Source: Candidatus Roizmanbacteria bacterium RIFCSPLOWO2_01_FULL_35_13 (GTDB taxonomy: Bacteria; Patescibacteriota; Microgenomatia; UBA1406; GWC2-37-13). From it: DNA of 64,000 nt. Below are positions 16,492 through 26,842 of this stretch, piece after piece. The stretch is taken from contig MGAF01000004.1 of the NCBI GenBank assembly GCA_001789635.1, positions 61,105 through 125,104 of the forward strand, given 5' to 3'. How positions within the stretch are numbered: the stretch's first letter is position 1; the number at the start of each line of letters is the position of its first letter. A program made the position numbers and the translations under genes. A model generated the notes under the pieces. The model was not told the origin of the DNA. It saw only the letters and a list, made by a program, of their open reading frames with translations, and made no database searches.

Positions 16492-19400
16492 ATGTCTTTT
16501 GTTCATTTACACAATCACAGTGAGTATTCCTTATTAGACGGAATGTGCAGGGTGGAAGATCTCTTGCTGAAAGCCAGGCAATTTAATATGCCGGCTGTTG
16601 CAATAACCGATCACGGCGGGCTTTACGGGGCATTCCGATTTTTTATCAAAGCCAAAGAAATCGGGATTAAACCGATTATCGGAGTAGAAGTATATAAGGC
16701 AAAAAAAAGCCGGTTAGACAAACAGGCCCATGCTGACCATGATCAGCATCATTTAGTTCTGCTGGCTAAAAATCTTACCGGTTATAAAAATTTGCTTAAA
16801 CTGGTAAGTAAAGCTTATTTGGAGGGATTTTATTATAAACCAAGGGTAGATTTCGAGGTACTTGATCAATACAGTGACGGTATTATTGCCCTTTCCGGTT
16901 GTTTAAGCGGAGAAATACCTTCACTGCTTTTGGAAAATCAGCCTTTATTGGCGGAAAAAACTCTGGAAAGATATGTTAAAACATTCGGCGAAAATTTTTA
17001 TCTGGAGATTCAAAGACATCCAAAAATGGAGCAATTGGACAAAGTAAATAAGGATCTGATAAAACTATCCAGAAAACATGGAGTTCCTTTGGTGGCAACT
17101 AATGACGTGCATTATTTGGAAGGCGAAGACGCTTATGCTCAGGAAGTTCTACTTTGTATTCAGACCGGACGCGCAATTTATGAAAAAAACAGACCTCTTT
17201 CAATGTATGAAAATCCAGATTTTTATTTTAAATCTCCGGAAGAGATGAAAGGTACTTTTCTTGATTTGCCGGAAGCGATTGAAAATTCAATAAAAATAGC
17301 CGATCAGTGCAATCTTGAGATTCCCTACGGGAAGTGGATTTTACCCCATTTTGAAACTCCGGACAAAGAACCTGTAACCGAGTATTTAAAAAGACTGGTC
17401 TATGAAAAAATAGGCAGAATGATAAAAGAAGATGAGGCTTTGATTAAAAAAAGACTGGAATATGAATTGGATATTATAAATAAAAAAGGTTATGCAACAT
17501 ATTTTTTAATTGTGCAGGATTTTGTTAACTGGGCCAAAAAAAACGGAATCGCAGTCGGCCCGGGCAGAGGGTCTGTTGCCGGATCTTTGGTCGCTTACGT
17601 ACTCGGTATTACCGACATTAATCCTATCGAATACAATCTGCCTTTTGAAAGATTTTTAAATCCGGAAAGACCGACTCCACCGGATATTGATATAGATTTT
17701 GCCGATGTCAGACGAGACGAAGTATTAAGGTATGTTACAAAAAAATACGGTGAAGATAAAGTCGCACAGATTATTACTTTCGGTACAATGGAGGCACGTT
17801 TAGCCGTTAGGGATGTTGCAAGAGCTCTTGGAATGTCATATTCCCAAGGAGACAGACTGGCTAAAATGATTCCAGCGGGAAAGCAGGGATTTCCAATGAG
17901 TTTGTCCGGCGCATTGGAAGAATCGGCTCCTTTAAAGTTAGCTTATCAGTCAGAAGAAGACACCAAAAAAGTACTGGATATTGCGAGAAAACTGGAAGGA
18001 CTTCCCCGTCATGCATCGGTTCATGCTGCCGGAGTCGTTATCGCAGATAAAAATCTGACTGAATACGTACCACTGCAAAGAGAGTCAAAAGAAAACCGCG
18101 TCATAACCCAATTTGACATGTACTGTCTTGATTTAAATGCCGTATCAAATAATAAAGCAATTGGACTTCTAAAAGTAGACTTTCTGGGACTTCGGAATCT
18201 AACAATTCTGGAAAAAGCTATAGGTTATGCCCAAAAAACCGGAGAAGTAAAAATTGACATTCATCATGTTCCTCTGGACGATAAAAAATCCTATGAGCTT
18301 ATTGCCAGAGGTGAAACAATCGGAGTGTTTCAGATGGAATCTTCCGGTATGAGGCGGTTGGCCAAAGATCTCAAGCCGACAAAAATGTCAGATTTATCAG
18401 CCATGGTCGCGCTTTACCGTCCCGGACCGATGGACCTGATTCCTTTATTTCTGGAAAATAAAAAAAATCCCAAAAAAGTAAAATATCTGCATCCTGATCT
18501 GCAGTCGATATTGGAAGAAACCTACGGGGTATTGGTTTATCAGGAACAGGTTATGGAGATTGCCAATAAGTTAGCCGGTTATTCGATGAGTAAGGCAGAT
18601 AACCTGCGGATGGCAATGGGCAAGAAAAAAAAAGAACTAATGAAAAAAGAAAAAGAAAAGTTCCTGGAGGGTTGCGTTAATAACGGTTATAAAAAAAGCC
18701 TAGCAGAAAAAATATTTAATTTTATTGAAAAGTTTGCGGCTTACGGATTTAACAAACCGCATTCCGCCTCATACGGGTTAATCGCTTATTGGACAGCTTA
18801 TATGAAAGCCAATTTTCCTGTCGAATTTATGACAGCTCTATTGTCTGCAGAGCTCCAGGGAATGGCAGGCCCCATGCGCGAAATAAAAATGGCACAGGCT
18901 TTGGAAGAATGCAGAAGAATGGAAATACCTGTTTTGCCACCGGATATAAATAAGTCAAAACTAAATTTTTCCATCGAGGGAAAATCCACGTCAAACGTGG
19001 CTAGGGCAATACGGTTTGGTTTGTCCGCTATTAAAAATGTCGGAGCTGCAGCGATTAATGCAATTCTAACTCCGCTTAAAGACGGTCCCTATAGTAGTTT
19101 CAAGGACTTTATTTACCGGGTAGATCTAAGAAGAGTAAATAAAAGGACTGTCGAAAGCCTGATTAAGGCAGGAGCTTTTAAACAATTTGCCAACCGTGCG
19201 ACATTACTTTCCAACTATCCGAAAATAGTTAAAGAAATATCCGACTCGAAAGTTGAAACAGAAAAAGGCCAGTTCAGCCTTTTTGGGCAGGAAAATGCCA
19301 GCTTAAAAATTCTTGATAATTTTACACCGGTTGAAGATTTTGACGAAGATGAAATATTACAGATGGAAAAAGAAGTGATCGGTTTTTTAATCAGCAAGAA

Positions 19401-19743
19401 TCCATTGCTGAAATTCGGAAATTTGATCAGGAAAAAAATAACCAAAAAAATAGGTGATATAAATCAGGAAGACGTAGATAAAACGCATATCCTGGCAGGC
19501 ATTGTCAGCGGCAAAAAAATAATTAAAACCAAAAAAGACAGTTATGAGATGGCTTTTATCAATTTTTTTGACGAGACAGGCTCAATTGAATGTGTCGTTT
19601 TCCCCAAATTATTTATCAGATTAAAAGAAATATTGGCTATAAACAGGGTTATCTTATTAAAAGGAAAAATCAATGACCGCGACGGCAGGTTGAGTGTCCT
19701 GATCGATAATGCAGTGGATTTGGATAAAATCAGCGAGTATTAA
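16492..19743 (+). CDS. dnaE: DNA polymerase III alpha subunit
   Basis: 1083 aa. N-terminal PHP domain (VHLHNHSEYSLLDGMCRVED, ITDHGGLYG), then the C-family palm with GPGRGSVAGSLVAYVLGITD near 355-374 and the catalytic PDIDIDFAD near 397-405, HASVHAAG near 505, HhH elements (RRVNKRTVESLIKAGAF near 882) and a C-terminal OB fold (ILAGIVSGKKIIKTKKDSYE). Main replicative polymerase subunit, cytoplasmic. Normal length for DnaE1-type enzymes. Confidence 0.97.
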   Translation: MSFVHLHNHSEYSLLDGMCRVEDLLLKARQFNMPAVAITDHGGLYGAFRFFIKAKEIGIKPIIGVEVYKAKKSRLDKQAHADHDQHHLVLLAKNLTGYKNLLKLVSKAYLEGFYYKPRVDFEVLDQYSDGIIALSGCLSGEIPSLLLENQPLLAEKTLERYVKTFGENFYLEIQRHPKMEQLDKVNKDLIKLSRKHGVPLVATNDVHYLEGEDAYAQEVLLCIQTGRAIYEKNRPLSMYENPDFYFKSPEEMKGTFLDLPEAIENSIKIADQCNLEIPYGKWILPHFETPDKEPVTEYLKRLVYEKIGRMIKEDEALIKKRLEYELDIINKKGYATYFLIVQDFVNWAKKNGIAVGPGRGSVAGSLVAYVLGITDINPIEYNLPFERFLNPERPTPPDIDIDFADVRRDEVLRYVTKKYGEDKVAQIITFGTMEARLAVRDVARALGMSYSQGDRLAKMIPAGKQGFPMSLSGALEESAPLKLAYQSEEDTKKVLDIARKLEGLPRHASVHAAGVVIADKNLTEYVPLQRESKENRVITQFDMYCLDLNAVSNNKAIGLLKVDFLGLRNLTILEKAIGYAQKTGEVKIDIHHVPLDDKKSYELIARGETIGVFQMESSGMRRLAKDLKPTKMSDLSAMVALYRPGPMDLIPLFLENKKNPKKVKYLHPDLQSILEETYGVLVYQEQVMEIANKLAGYSMSKADNLRMAMGKKKKELMKKEKEKFLEGCVNNGYKKSLAEKIFNFIEKFAAYGFNKPHSASYGLIAYWTAYMKANFPVEFMTALLSAELQGMAGPMREIKMAQALEECRRMEIPVLPPDINKSKLNFSIEGKSTSNVARAIRFGLSAIKNVGAAAINAILTPLKDGPYSSFKDFIYRVDLRRVNKRTVESLIKAGAFKQFANRATLLSNYPKIVKEISDSKVETEKGQFSLFGQENASLKILDNFTPVEDFDEDEILQMEKEVIGFLISKNPLLKFGNLIRKKITKKIGDINQEDVDKTHILAGIVSGKKIIKTKKDSYEMAFINFFDETGSIECVVFPKLFIRLKEILAINRVILLKGKINDRDGRLSVLIDNAVDLDKISEY

Positions 19744-19775
19744 TTGTATTTGAAATTTTATAGAATAATTAAAGA

Positions 19776-20171
19776 ATGAATAATAATCTGTGGTCGATAA
19801 TTTCCAAAAAAAGGCATAAAATCAATGGTGGAGGTCATAAGGAATATGAGGACTATCCGGTGATTTTCAGTCCCTACAGCAGTAAGGATGTGCCAAAGAA
19901 TCTTTTCAAAATTGACCAGAAGTTAAAAATAAAAGAAGTAGAAAATCCCGGACAGTTCAAAAGCAAAAAAAGAAATACAGATGATAAATTGCTGCTTGCA
20001 AGATCGCTTAATCTAGGGTATTATTTGATCATACCACTGCTTTTAGGGTTATTTTTAGGTATTTGGCTTGATAAGCTGTTTTCCAGCCAGCCATTTTTTT
20101 TGTTACTGTTGTTTGCCCTGGGAGTGGTAAGTTCTTTTTACAATCTTTGGAAAGTAGTTAAAATGAAGTAA
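19776..20171 (+). CDS. AtpZ/AtpI-like ATP synthase accessory membrane protein
   Basis: 131 aa. The C-terminal 55 residues have two helices separated by a short loop (LGYYLIIPLLLGLFLGIWLD, then PFFLLLLFALGVVSSFYNLW), the pattern of the AtpI/AtpZ family that helps assemble the c-ring. The first 70 residues are hydrophilic, basic and unusual for the family (KRHKINGGGHKEYEDYPVIF). It lies 3 nt before atpB, as expected for an atpI/atpZ gene. Confidence 0.7.
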   Translation: MNNNLWSIISKKRHKINGGGHKEYEDYPVIFSPYSSKDVPKNLFKIDQKLKIKEVENPGQFKSKKRNTDDKLLLARSLNLGYYLIIPLLLGLFLGIWLDKLFSSQPFFLLLLFALGVVSSFYNLWKVVKMK

Positions 20172-20174
20172 TCT

Positions 20175-20912
20175 ATGCCAGAAATAAGCATTAAGGCCGA
20201 GCCGATTTTCCACTTTCTCAATTTTACTATAACCAATTCACTGCTACTTTCAGCAGTGGTTTTTTTTACTTTTTTTATACTGGCTGTTTTGTATTCAAAT
20301 GAGTCTAAAAAATCCCAAAAAAATTTATATTATTATTTTGTAAATTTTATCCTTAAAAATATTTATCAACTCTTTCAAGCAATTCTGAAGGAAAAGAATG
20401 AATATTTTTTTCCGATTTTAGGTTCGTTCATGATTTTTATTTTATTCCAAAATTGGTTTGGCTTATTACCGGGCGTTGGAAGTATTTTAGTTACGGTAAA
20501 CGAAGGGCAGGAAATTCACCATATTCCGCTTCTTAGAGCGAACAATGCGGATCTGAATGCCACATTGTCACTTGGGATTATTTCGGTATTACTGGTCCAG
20601 ATATTCGGTATCAAATTCCTGGGATTCAAGGATTATATCAGGAAATTTATTAACTTTTCCAATCCGATCTCTTTTTTCACCGGTCTCCTGGAAATAATCT
20701 CGGAATTTTCAAAAGTGATATCATTTTCTTTCCGTCTTTTTGGTAATATATTTGCAGGGGAAGTGTTACTTGCTATAATAGCTTTTTTAATCCCGATTCT
20801 GGCGTCGTTCCCCTTTTTGGTGTTAGAAATTTTTGTAGGCCTGGTTCAGGCATTAGTTTTTTCAATGCTCTCAGCGGTTTTTTTGAGTGTTGCCATAAGC
20901 AAAGAACACTGA
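20175..20912 (+). CDS. atpB: ATP synthase F0 subunit a
   Basis: 245 aa, five to six helices. Carries the essential arginine of the proton path in SFSFRLFGNIFAGEVLLAII (Arg near residue 188), plus PILGSFMIFILFQNWFGLLPG in the middle and GLVQALVFSMLSAVFLSVAI at the end, all classic subunit-a elements. The N-terminus includes PIFHFLNFTITNSLL. Works with the c-ring to conduct ions across the cytoplasmic membrane. First core gene of the operon. Confidence 0.95.
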   Translation: MPEISIKAEPIFHFLNFTITNSLLLSAVVFFTFFILAVLYSNESKKSQKNLYYYFVNFILKNIYQLFQAILKEKNEYFFPILGSFMIFILFQNWFGLLPGVGSILVTVNEGQEIHHIPLLRANNADLNATLSLGIISVLLVQIFGIKFLGFKDYIRKFINFSNPISFFTGLLEIISEFSKVISFSFRLFGNIFAGEVLLAIIAFLIPILASFPFLVLEIFVGLVQALVFSMLSAVFLSVAISKEH

Positions 20913-20969
20913 TAATAAATTTTAAATAATGTGACCGGTATCACAGTATAAAAAATAGGAAGGTGATAA

Positions 20970-21575
<606 letters not shown>

Positions 21576-21622
21576 ATTAGTAAATTCGAACTTCGAATTT
21601 AGGTTTTAGTTTCATATTTAAT

Positions 21623-22117
21623 ATGGAAAGTTTGGGAGTTGACATTAAATTATTAATAGCGCAAATCGTGAATTTTGCCTTATTCTATTATATATTTAAA
21701 CGCTATATTGCAAAGCCGTTCTCGCGTTTTTTTAATCTTGAAGTAGAAAAAGAAAAAGAAAAAGAGATGATTCTGCAAAAATTAAAAAAGCAGGAGGAGG
21801 AATTGTTGAATAGGGAAAAGGTAATGAAGCAGAACTTAAAAAAAGAATCTGAAGTAGTTTTAAAAAATGCTAAATCAGAGGCTGAATTATTAAAAAAAGA
21901 TATTTTATTAACGGCAAAGAAAGAAGCTGAGGAAGTAATTAATAAGGGAAGAAGACAGATAGAGGAAGAGCAGAATAAAATGCTGAATGAATTAAATGAA
22001 AGAGCCCTCAAGATTGCTCTAGTCAGTGTAGAAAAAGGTTTGACTCAATTTTTGACTGAAAATATGCAAAAAGAAGTAACAATTAATATTCTTAAAAATT
22101 TTAAGGTTAAAAAATGA
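21623..22117 (+). CDS. atpF: ATP synthase F0 subunit b
   Basis: 164 aa. One N-terminal membrane helix (LIAQIVNFALFYYIFKRYIA), then a long charged coiled coil (residues about 35-150, rich in Lys and Glu) as in the peripheral stalk. Length is normal. It overlaps the atpH start by 4 nt (ATGA), indicating coupled translation. Confidence 0.92.
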   Translation: MESLGVDIKLLIAQIVNFALFYYIFKRYIAKPFSRFFNLEVEKEKEKEMILQKLKKQEEELLNREKVMKQNLKKESEVVLKNAKSEAELLKKDILLTAKKEAEEVINKGRRQIEEEQNKMLNELNERALKIALVSVEKGLTQFLTENMQKEVTINILKNFKVKK

Positions 22118-22404
22118 TAGCGACAATCAGCGCCGATATCAAGGAAGAAATTGATAATTATTTAAAAACAAAAACTAATCAGGAAAAGATAAGAGCAACC
22201 GTTATCTCTTCGTATAAGCTGTCGGCTGAAGAAATAGCCAAAATCAAAGCGTCTTTTGCGGTAATTAATAACCTTGAAGTTGAAAATCAAGTTGACAGAT
22301 CGATCATGTCAGGAGTGATAATTAAGTATGGATCGTATGTCATTGACCTTTCGATCGCAGGCCAGTTAAATAAGTTCAAAAAATTATTTTATGAAATTGC
22401 TTGA
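22114..22404 (+). CDS. atpH: ATP synthase F1 subunit delta, short form
   Basis: 96 aa, about half the usual 180. Only the C-terminal part is recognisable: DRSIMSGVIIKYGSYVIDLS, followed by LNKFKKLFYEI, matching the family ending (I-x-G-G-V-x-I-x-x-G then D-x-S). The N-terminal helical bundle that normally caps the alpha subunits is missing; the first 45 residues look like a linker to subunit b. Position between atpF and atpA supports the call. It overlaps atpA by 14 nt. Confidence 0.82.
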   Translation: MIATISADIKEEIDNYLKTKTNQEKIRATVISSYKLSAEEIAKIKASFAVINNLEVENQVDRSIMSGVIIKYGSYVIDLSIAGQLNKFKKLFYEIA

Positions 22405-23896
22405 TCAATATTTAAGGGCGATTGAAAAAGATTCCAGATTTGCGCAGCTTAAAGGCAAGCCGGAAGAATTCGGGACAGTATCCGAAGTTAAAGACGGAGT
22501 AGCTGTGCTTTTCGGTCTCGATAAGATTGCGTATGGTGAACTTGTGGAATTCGAGTCCGGTTCTTTAGGCTACGTGATTGATCTTCCAGAAGACGAAGTA
22601 GGTGTGGTAGTTCTGGGAGATTATTTAAAGATCCGGGCGGGTGAACAGGTAAAAGCTTTGGGAAACACCTTATCGGTTCCGGTCAGCGAAGCACTTCTTG
22701 GCAGAGTTGTCAATCCTCTGGGTGAAGTGATTGACGGTAAGGATAAAATAAAAACGGATAAATTTTATCCCATCGAAAAAGTTGCCCCGTCAGTTGTTAA
22801 AAGAAAATCGGTCAACGAACCTTTGCATACCGGAATTAAGGCAATTGATGCGCTGATTCCGATTGGGAGAGGTCAAAGGGAATTAATAATCGGCGACCGT
22901 GGTACCGGAAAGACTACCGTCGCTCTGGATTCCATCATCAGTCAGAAAAACGAAAAAGTGGTTTGTATTTACTGCGGCATCGGCCAAAAAAATTCTAAAG
23001 TCGCAGCAGTTATAGAATTACTGAGAAAACACGAAGCTCTAAAATATACCGTAGTTGTCAACGCTTCGGCTGCGGATCCTGTGTCTTTGCAGTATCTTGC
23101 TCCCTATGCGGCCTGCGCTATCGCTGAATATTTTATGGATAAAGGCAAGGACGTCTTAATTATTTATGACGATTTAACTAAGCACGCCTGGTCCTACCGG
23201 CAAATTTCCTTAATTTTACGCCGGCCGGCCGGCCGCGAGGCTTATCCCGGAGATATCTTTTATTTACATTCCAGACTTTTGGAAAGGGCTTGCCGGCTTG
23301 ATGAAAAATACGGTGGCGGATCGATAACCGCGCTTCCGATTGTCGAAACTCTGGAGGGTGATATTTCTTCCTATATTCCGACCAATATTATTTCTATTAC
23401 CGACGGACAGATGTTTCTGGAAACGGATCTGTTCAATGCCGGTATCAGACCGGCTATTAATGTCGGTATTTCGGTTTCAAGAGTTGGGGGAAATGCGCAA
23501 TCGAAGGCTATGAAAAAAATTGCGAGCAAATTAAAGTTGGAACTGGCACAATATCGGGAGATGGCGGCTTTTTCGCAATTTGAGTCTGAACTGGATGAAG
23601 AAACAAAAAAATTCCTAAACAGGGGCTCTAAATTAACCCACGTCTTAATCCAGAAACAAAATAAACCATATTCTTTAGCAGAAGAGATAGGGATTATCTG
23701 GGCAGGCAGCCGGGGATTTTTAGATACGGTATCCCTTAAGGATGTGGAAAATTTTGAAATCAGACTGCAATCCCTTCTTAAATCAAAAGGAAAAAAATTA
23801 ATGGAGAAGTTAAACCGGGAAAAAGTTATCGGAGATGAAGACGAGAAAGAATTGGAGAAATTGGTTAAAGACACTTTAGGATATTTTAAAGCTTAG
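22391..23896 (+). CDS. atpA: ATP synthase F1 subunit alpha
   Basis: 501 aa. Beta-barrel N-terminus, then the P-loop GDRGTGKTTVALD near residue 168 (usual form GDRQTGKT, so Gln is Gly here), YDDLTKHAWSYRQISLILRR, SVSRVGGNAQSKAMKK and the C-terminal helical domain. Non-catalytic nucleotide-binding subunit of F1. The N-terminus is shorter than usual, which fits the truncated delta partner that normally binds it (inference). Confidence 0.96.
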   Translation: MKLLDQYLRAIEKDSRFAQLKGKPEEFGTVSEVKDGVAVLFGLDKIAYGELVEFESGSLGYVIDLPEDEVGVVVLGDYLKIRAGEQVKALGNTLSVPVSEALLGRVVNPLGEVIDGKDKIKTDKFYPIEKVAPSVVKRKSVNEPLHTGIKAIDALIPIGRGQRELIIGDRGTGKTTVALDSIISQKNEKVVCIYCGIGQKNSKVAAVIELLRKHEALKYTVVVNASAADPVSLQYLAPYAACAIAEYFMDKGKDVLIIYDDLTKHAWSYRQISLILRRPAGREAYPGDIFYLHSRLLERACRLDEKYGGGSITALPIVETLEGDISSYIPTNIISITDGQMFLETDLFNAGIRPAINVGISVSRVGGNAQSKAMKKIASKLKLELAQYREMAAFSQFESELDEETKKFLNRGSKLTHVLIQKQNKPYSLAEEIGIIWAGSRGFLDTVSLKDVENFEIRLQSLLKSKGKKLMEKLNREKVIGDEDEKELEKLVKDTLGYFKA

Positions 23897-23916
23897 TAAT
23901 TATAAATGATCGCTTG

Positions 23917-23986
23917 ATATGACGTTTTTCGCACACCGATACCCTCTGAAGAGGGTCACCCTCGGTGATTTGCTCAAAACGTATAT
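23917..23986 (+). promoter_or_regulatory. Long stem-loop between atpA and atpG
   Basis: ATATGACGTTTT pairs with AAAACGTATAT, CACCG with CGGTG, and CCCTCT with AGAGGG around a short loop. A single interrupted hairpin about 70 nt long. May be a processing or attenuating element, or a repeat copy; no U-run follows, so a simple terminator is unlikely. Confidence 0.45.
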
Positions 23987-24032
23987 CTTCGCTTTTCTTT
24001 AACACGAATTTTTTATCGCAATAGAATAAAAT

Positions 24033-24887
24033 ATGAATATACGTCAGGTCAGGAAAAAAATAAAATCGATTTCCAATGTCAAAAAAATAACCAAAGCCAT
24101 GCAGATGGTGTCAGCTATCAAAATGAAAAAAGCTCAACAATATGCGCTGGAAGGTAAACCCTACAGGGAAAATCTGGAAAAAATAATCAAAAAGATGGTT
24201 GATAGCCTGGATGTGAAATATTCCTCTCTTCTCACAGCCGAAGGTGTCGATACCGATAAAAAACTGGTTATCGTAATCAGTTCCAATAAGGGTCTATGCG
24301 GTGCTTTTCATTTTAATCTGTTCAGGCATATTCTGAGAAATATAGATATCCGGAAGTCGGATTTTATAACTTTAGGCAGAAAAGGTGCTTTATTTGTCAA
24401 CCGGGCGGGCGGAACCATACTGGCTGATTTTTCTCAGTCCGATCAAATGGAGACGGTTTCAGCGGTATTCAGAACAGCTTTGGTAGCTTTTCTCGACGGT
24501 AAATATAAAGAAATAGTGCTTGTTCACAATAAATTCATCAATACTTTACGTTACGATCCGCTGGTAAAGGTAATTTTACCGGTGAAAATTGAAAATGTGC
24601 TGGGAGGAATAGTGAAAATCAGAACGGAATATATCATTGAACCGTCACCAGAGACAATTATCGATGCGCTTCTCAGGAGTTTTGTTGAAGAAGAAATCAG
24701 GGGAGCCATTAGCGAAAGCCTGGCAGCTGAACACTCGGCCAGAATGATCGCTATGAAAAGCGCAACGGAAAATGCCGAAGATGTGATTTATAACCTGACT
24801 TTTCTTAGAAATAAATTAAGACAGGAAAAAATTACCTATGAACTTTTAGATATGGTAACGGCCAAAGAGTCAGTAGAAACTGTGTAA
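24033..24887 (+). CDS. atpG: ATP synthase F1 subunit gamma
   Basis: 284 aa. Both termini match the family: IRQVRKKIKSISNVKKITKA with MVSAIKMKKAQ at the start, and SESLAAEHSARMIAMKSATE with NAEDVIYNLTFLRNKLRQEK near the end, the two helices that form the rotating coiled-coil shaft. SSNKGLCGAFHFNLF near residue 86 is also typical. Normal length. Confidence 0.95.
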   Translation: MNIRQVRKKIKSISNVKKITKAMQMVSAIKMKKAQQYALEGKPYRENLEKIIKKMVDSLDVKYSSLLTAEGVDTDKKLVIVISSNKGLCGAFHFNLFRHILRNIDIRKSDFITLGRKGALFVNRAGGTILADFSQSDQMETVSAVFRTALVAFLDGKYKEIVLVHNKFINTLRYDPLVKVILPVKIENVLGGIVKIRTEYIIEPSPETIIDALLRSFVEEEIRGAISESLAAEHSARMIAMKSATENAEDVIYNLTFLRNKLRQEKITYELLDMVTAKESVETV

Positions 24888-25037
24888 TACCGATCTACAG
24901 ATGAAATGCGGATCTACCTGCCCGCAATGCTACGCATAGCGTTGCAGGCGGGCGGATATGCGGATAAATCCGTAAAATCCGAATATCCGCATCATCCGAA
25001 TAAGATCCGTGGATCAGTATTATATTTTTTTATTTAA
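24888..25037. repeat. Palindromic repeat (GATCCGTGGATCAG class) between atpG and atpD
   Basis: Holds CGATCTACAGATGAAATGCG at one end and GATCCGTGGATCAGTATTA at the other, with GCGGATATGCGGATAAATCC inside and an inner hairpin CCTGCCCGCAATGC/GCGTTGCAGGCGGGC. Related sequence lies at 49600-49705 (upstream of rplS) and, more weakly, 56810-56905. Confidence 0.65.
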
Positions 25038-26411
<1,374 letters not shown>

Positions 26412-26412
26412 G

Positions 26413-26835
26413 ATGGACAATTTAAATCTTAAAATAATCACTCCGCAAAAAGTAATTTTAGCTGAAATGGTTGAGTCGGTCAGCATTCCAACCTACAGGG
26501 GAGAAATTACAATACTACCGCACCACGTAAATCTTTTTTCCTTGCTTGTTGCGGGAATTGTCCGAATCAAATCAAGCAGTAAAGAAGATCATCTGGCAAT
26601 CGGCGGCGGTTATCTGGAAACAGACGGAGAAGAGGTGAATGTATTGGTTTCTAAAGCTTACGGGCAGGACGAAATAGATCATGACATTATTTTCAGGGCG
26701 ATAGAAAATGCAAAAAATATTCTCAAAATCTCCAAGGATAAAAAAGAAAGGGCAGAGGCCTCTATGTTACTTCGTCATTCGATAGTTAGTCTGAAACTTC
26801 TTAAGAAAAGAAGACACCGCACAACTACTGTATAA
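26413..26835 (+). CDS. atpC: ATP synthase F1 subunit epsilon
   Basis: 140 aa. N-terminal beta-sandwich (LNLKIITPQKVILAEMVESV, REITILPHHVNLFSLL-type pattern, AIGGGYLETDGEEVNVLVSK) followed by the two-helix C-terminal domain (residues about 90-135), the part that can lock the enzyme. Last gene of the ATP synthase operon; topA follows 7 nt later with its own -10 box. Confidence 0.93.
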   Translation: MDNLNLKIITPQKVILAEMVESVSIPTYRGEITILPHHVNLFSLLVAGIVRIKSSSKEDHLAIGGGYLETDGEEVNVLVSKAYGQDEIDHDIIFRAIENAKNILKISKDKKERAEASMLLRHSIVSLKLLKKRRHRTTTV

Positions 26836-26836
26836 T
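26831..26836 (+). promoter_or_regulatory. -10 box of topA, leaderless arrangement
   Basis: TATAAT with 6 nt (AAACCC) to the topA ATG at 26843; it overlaps the atpC stop codon. No clear -35 box. Confidence 0.45.
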
Positions 26837-26842
26837 AAACCC

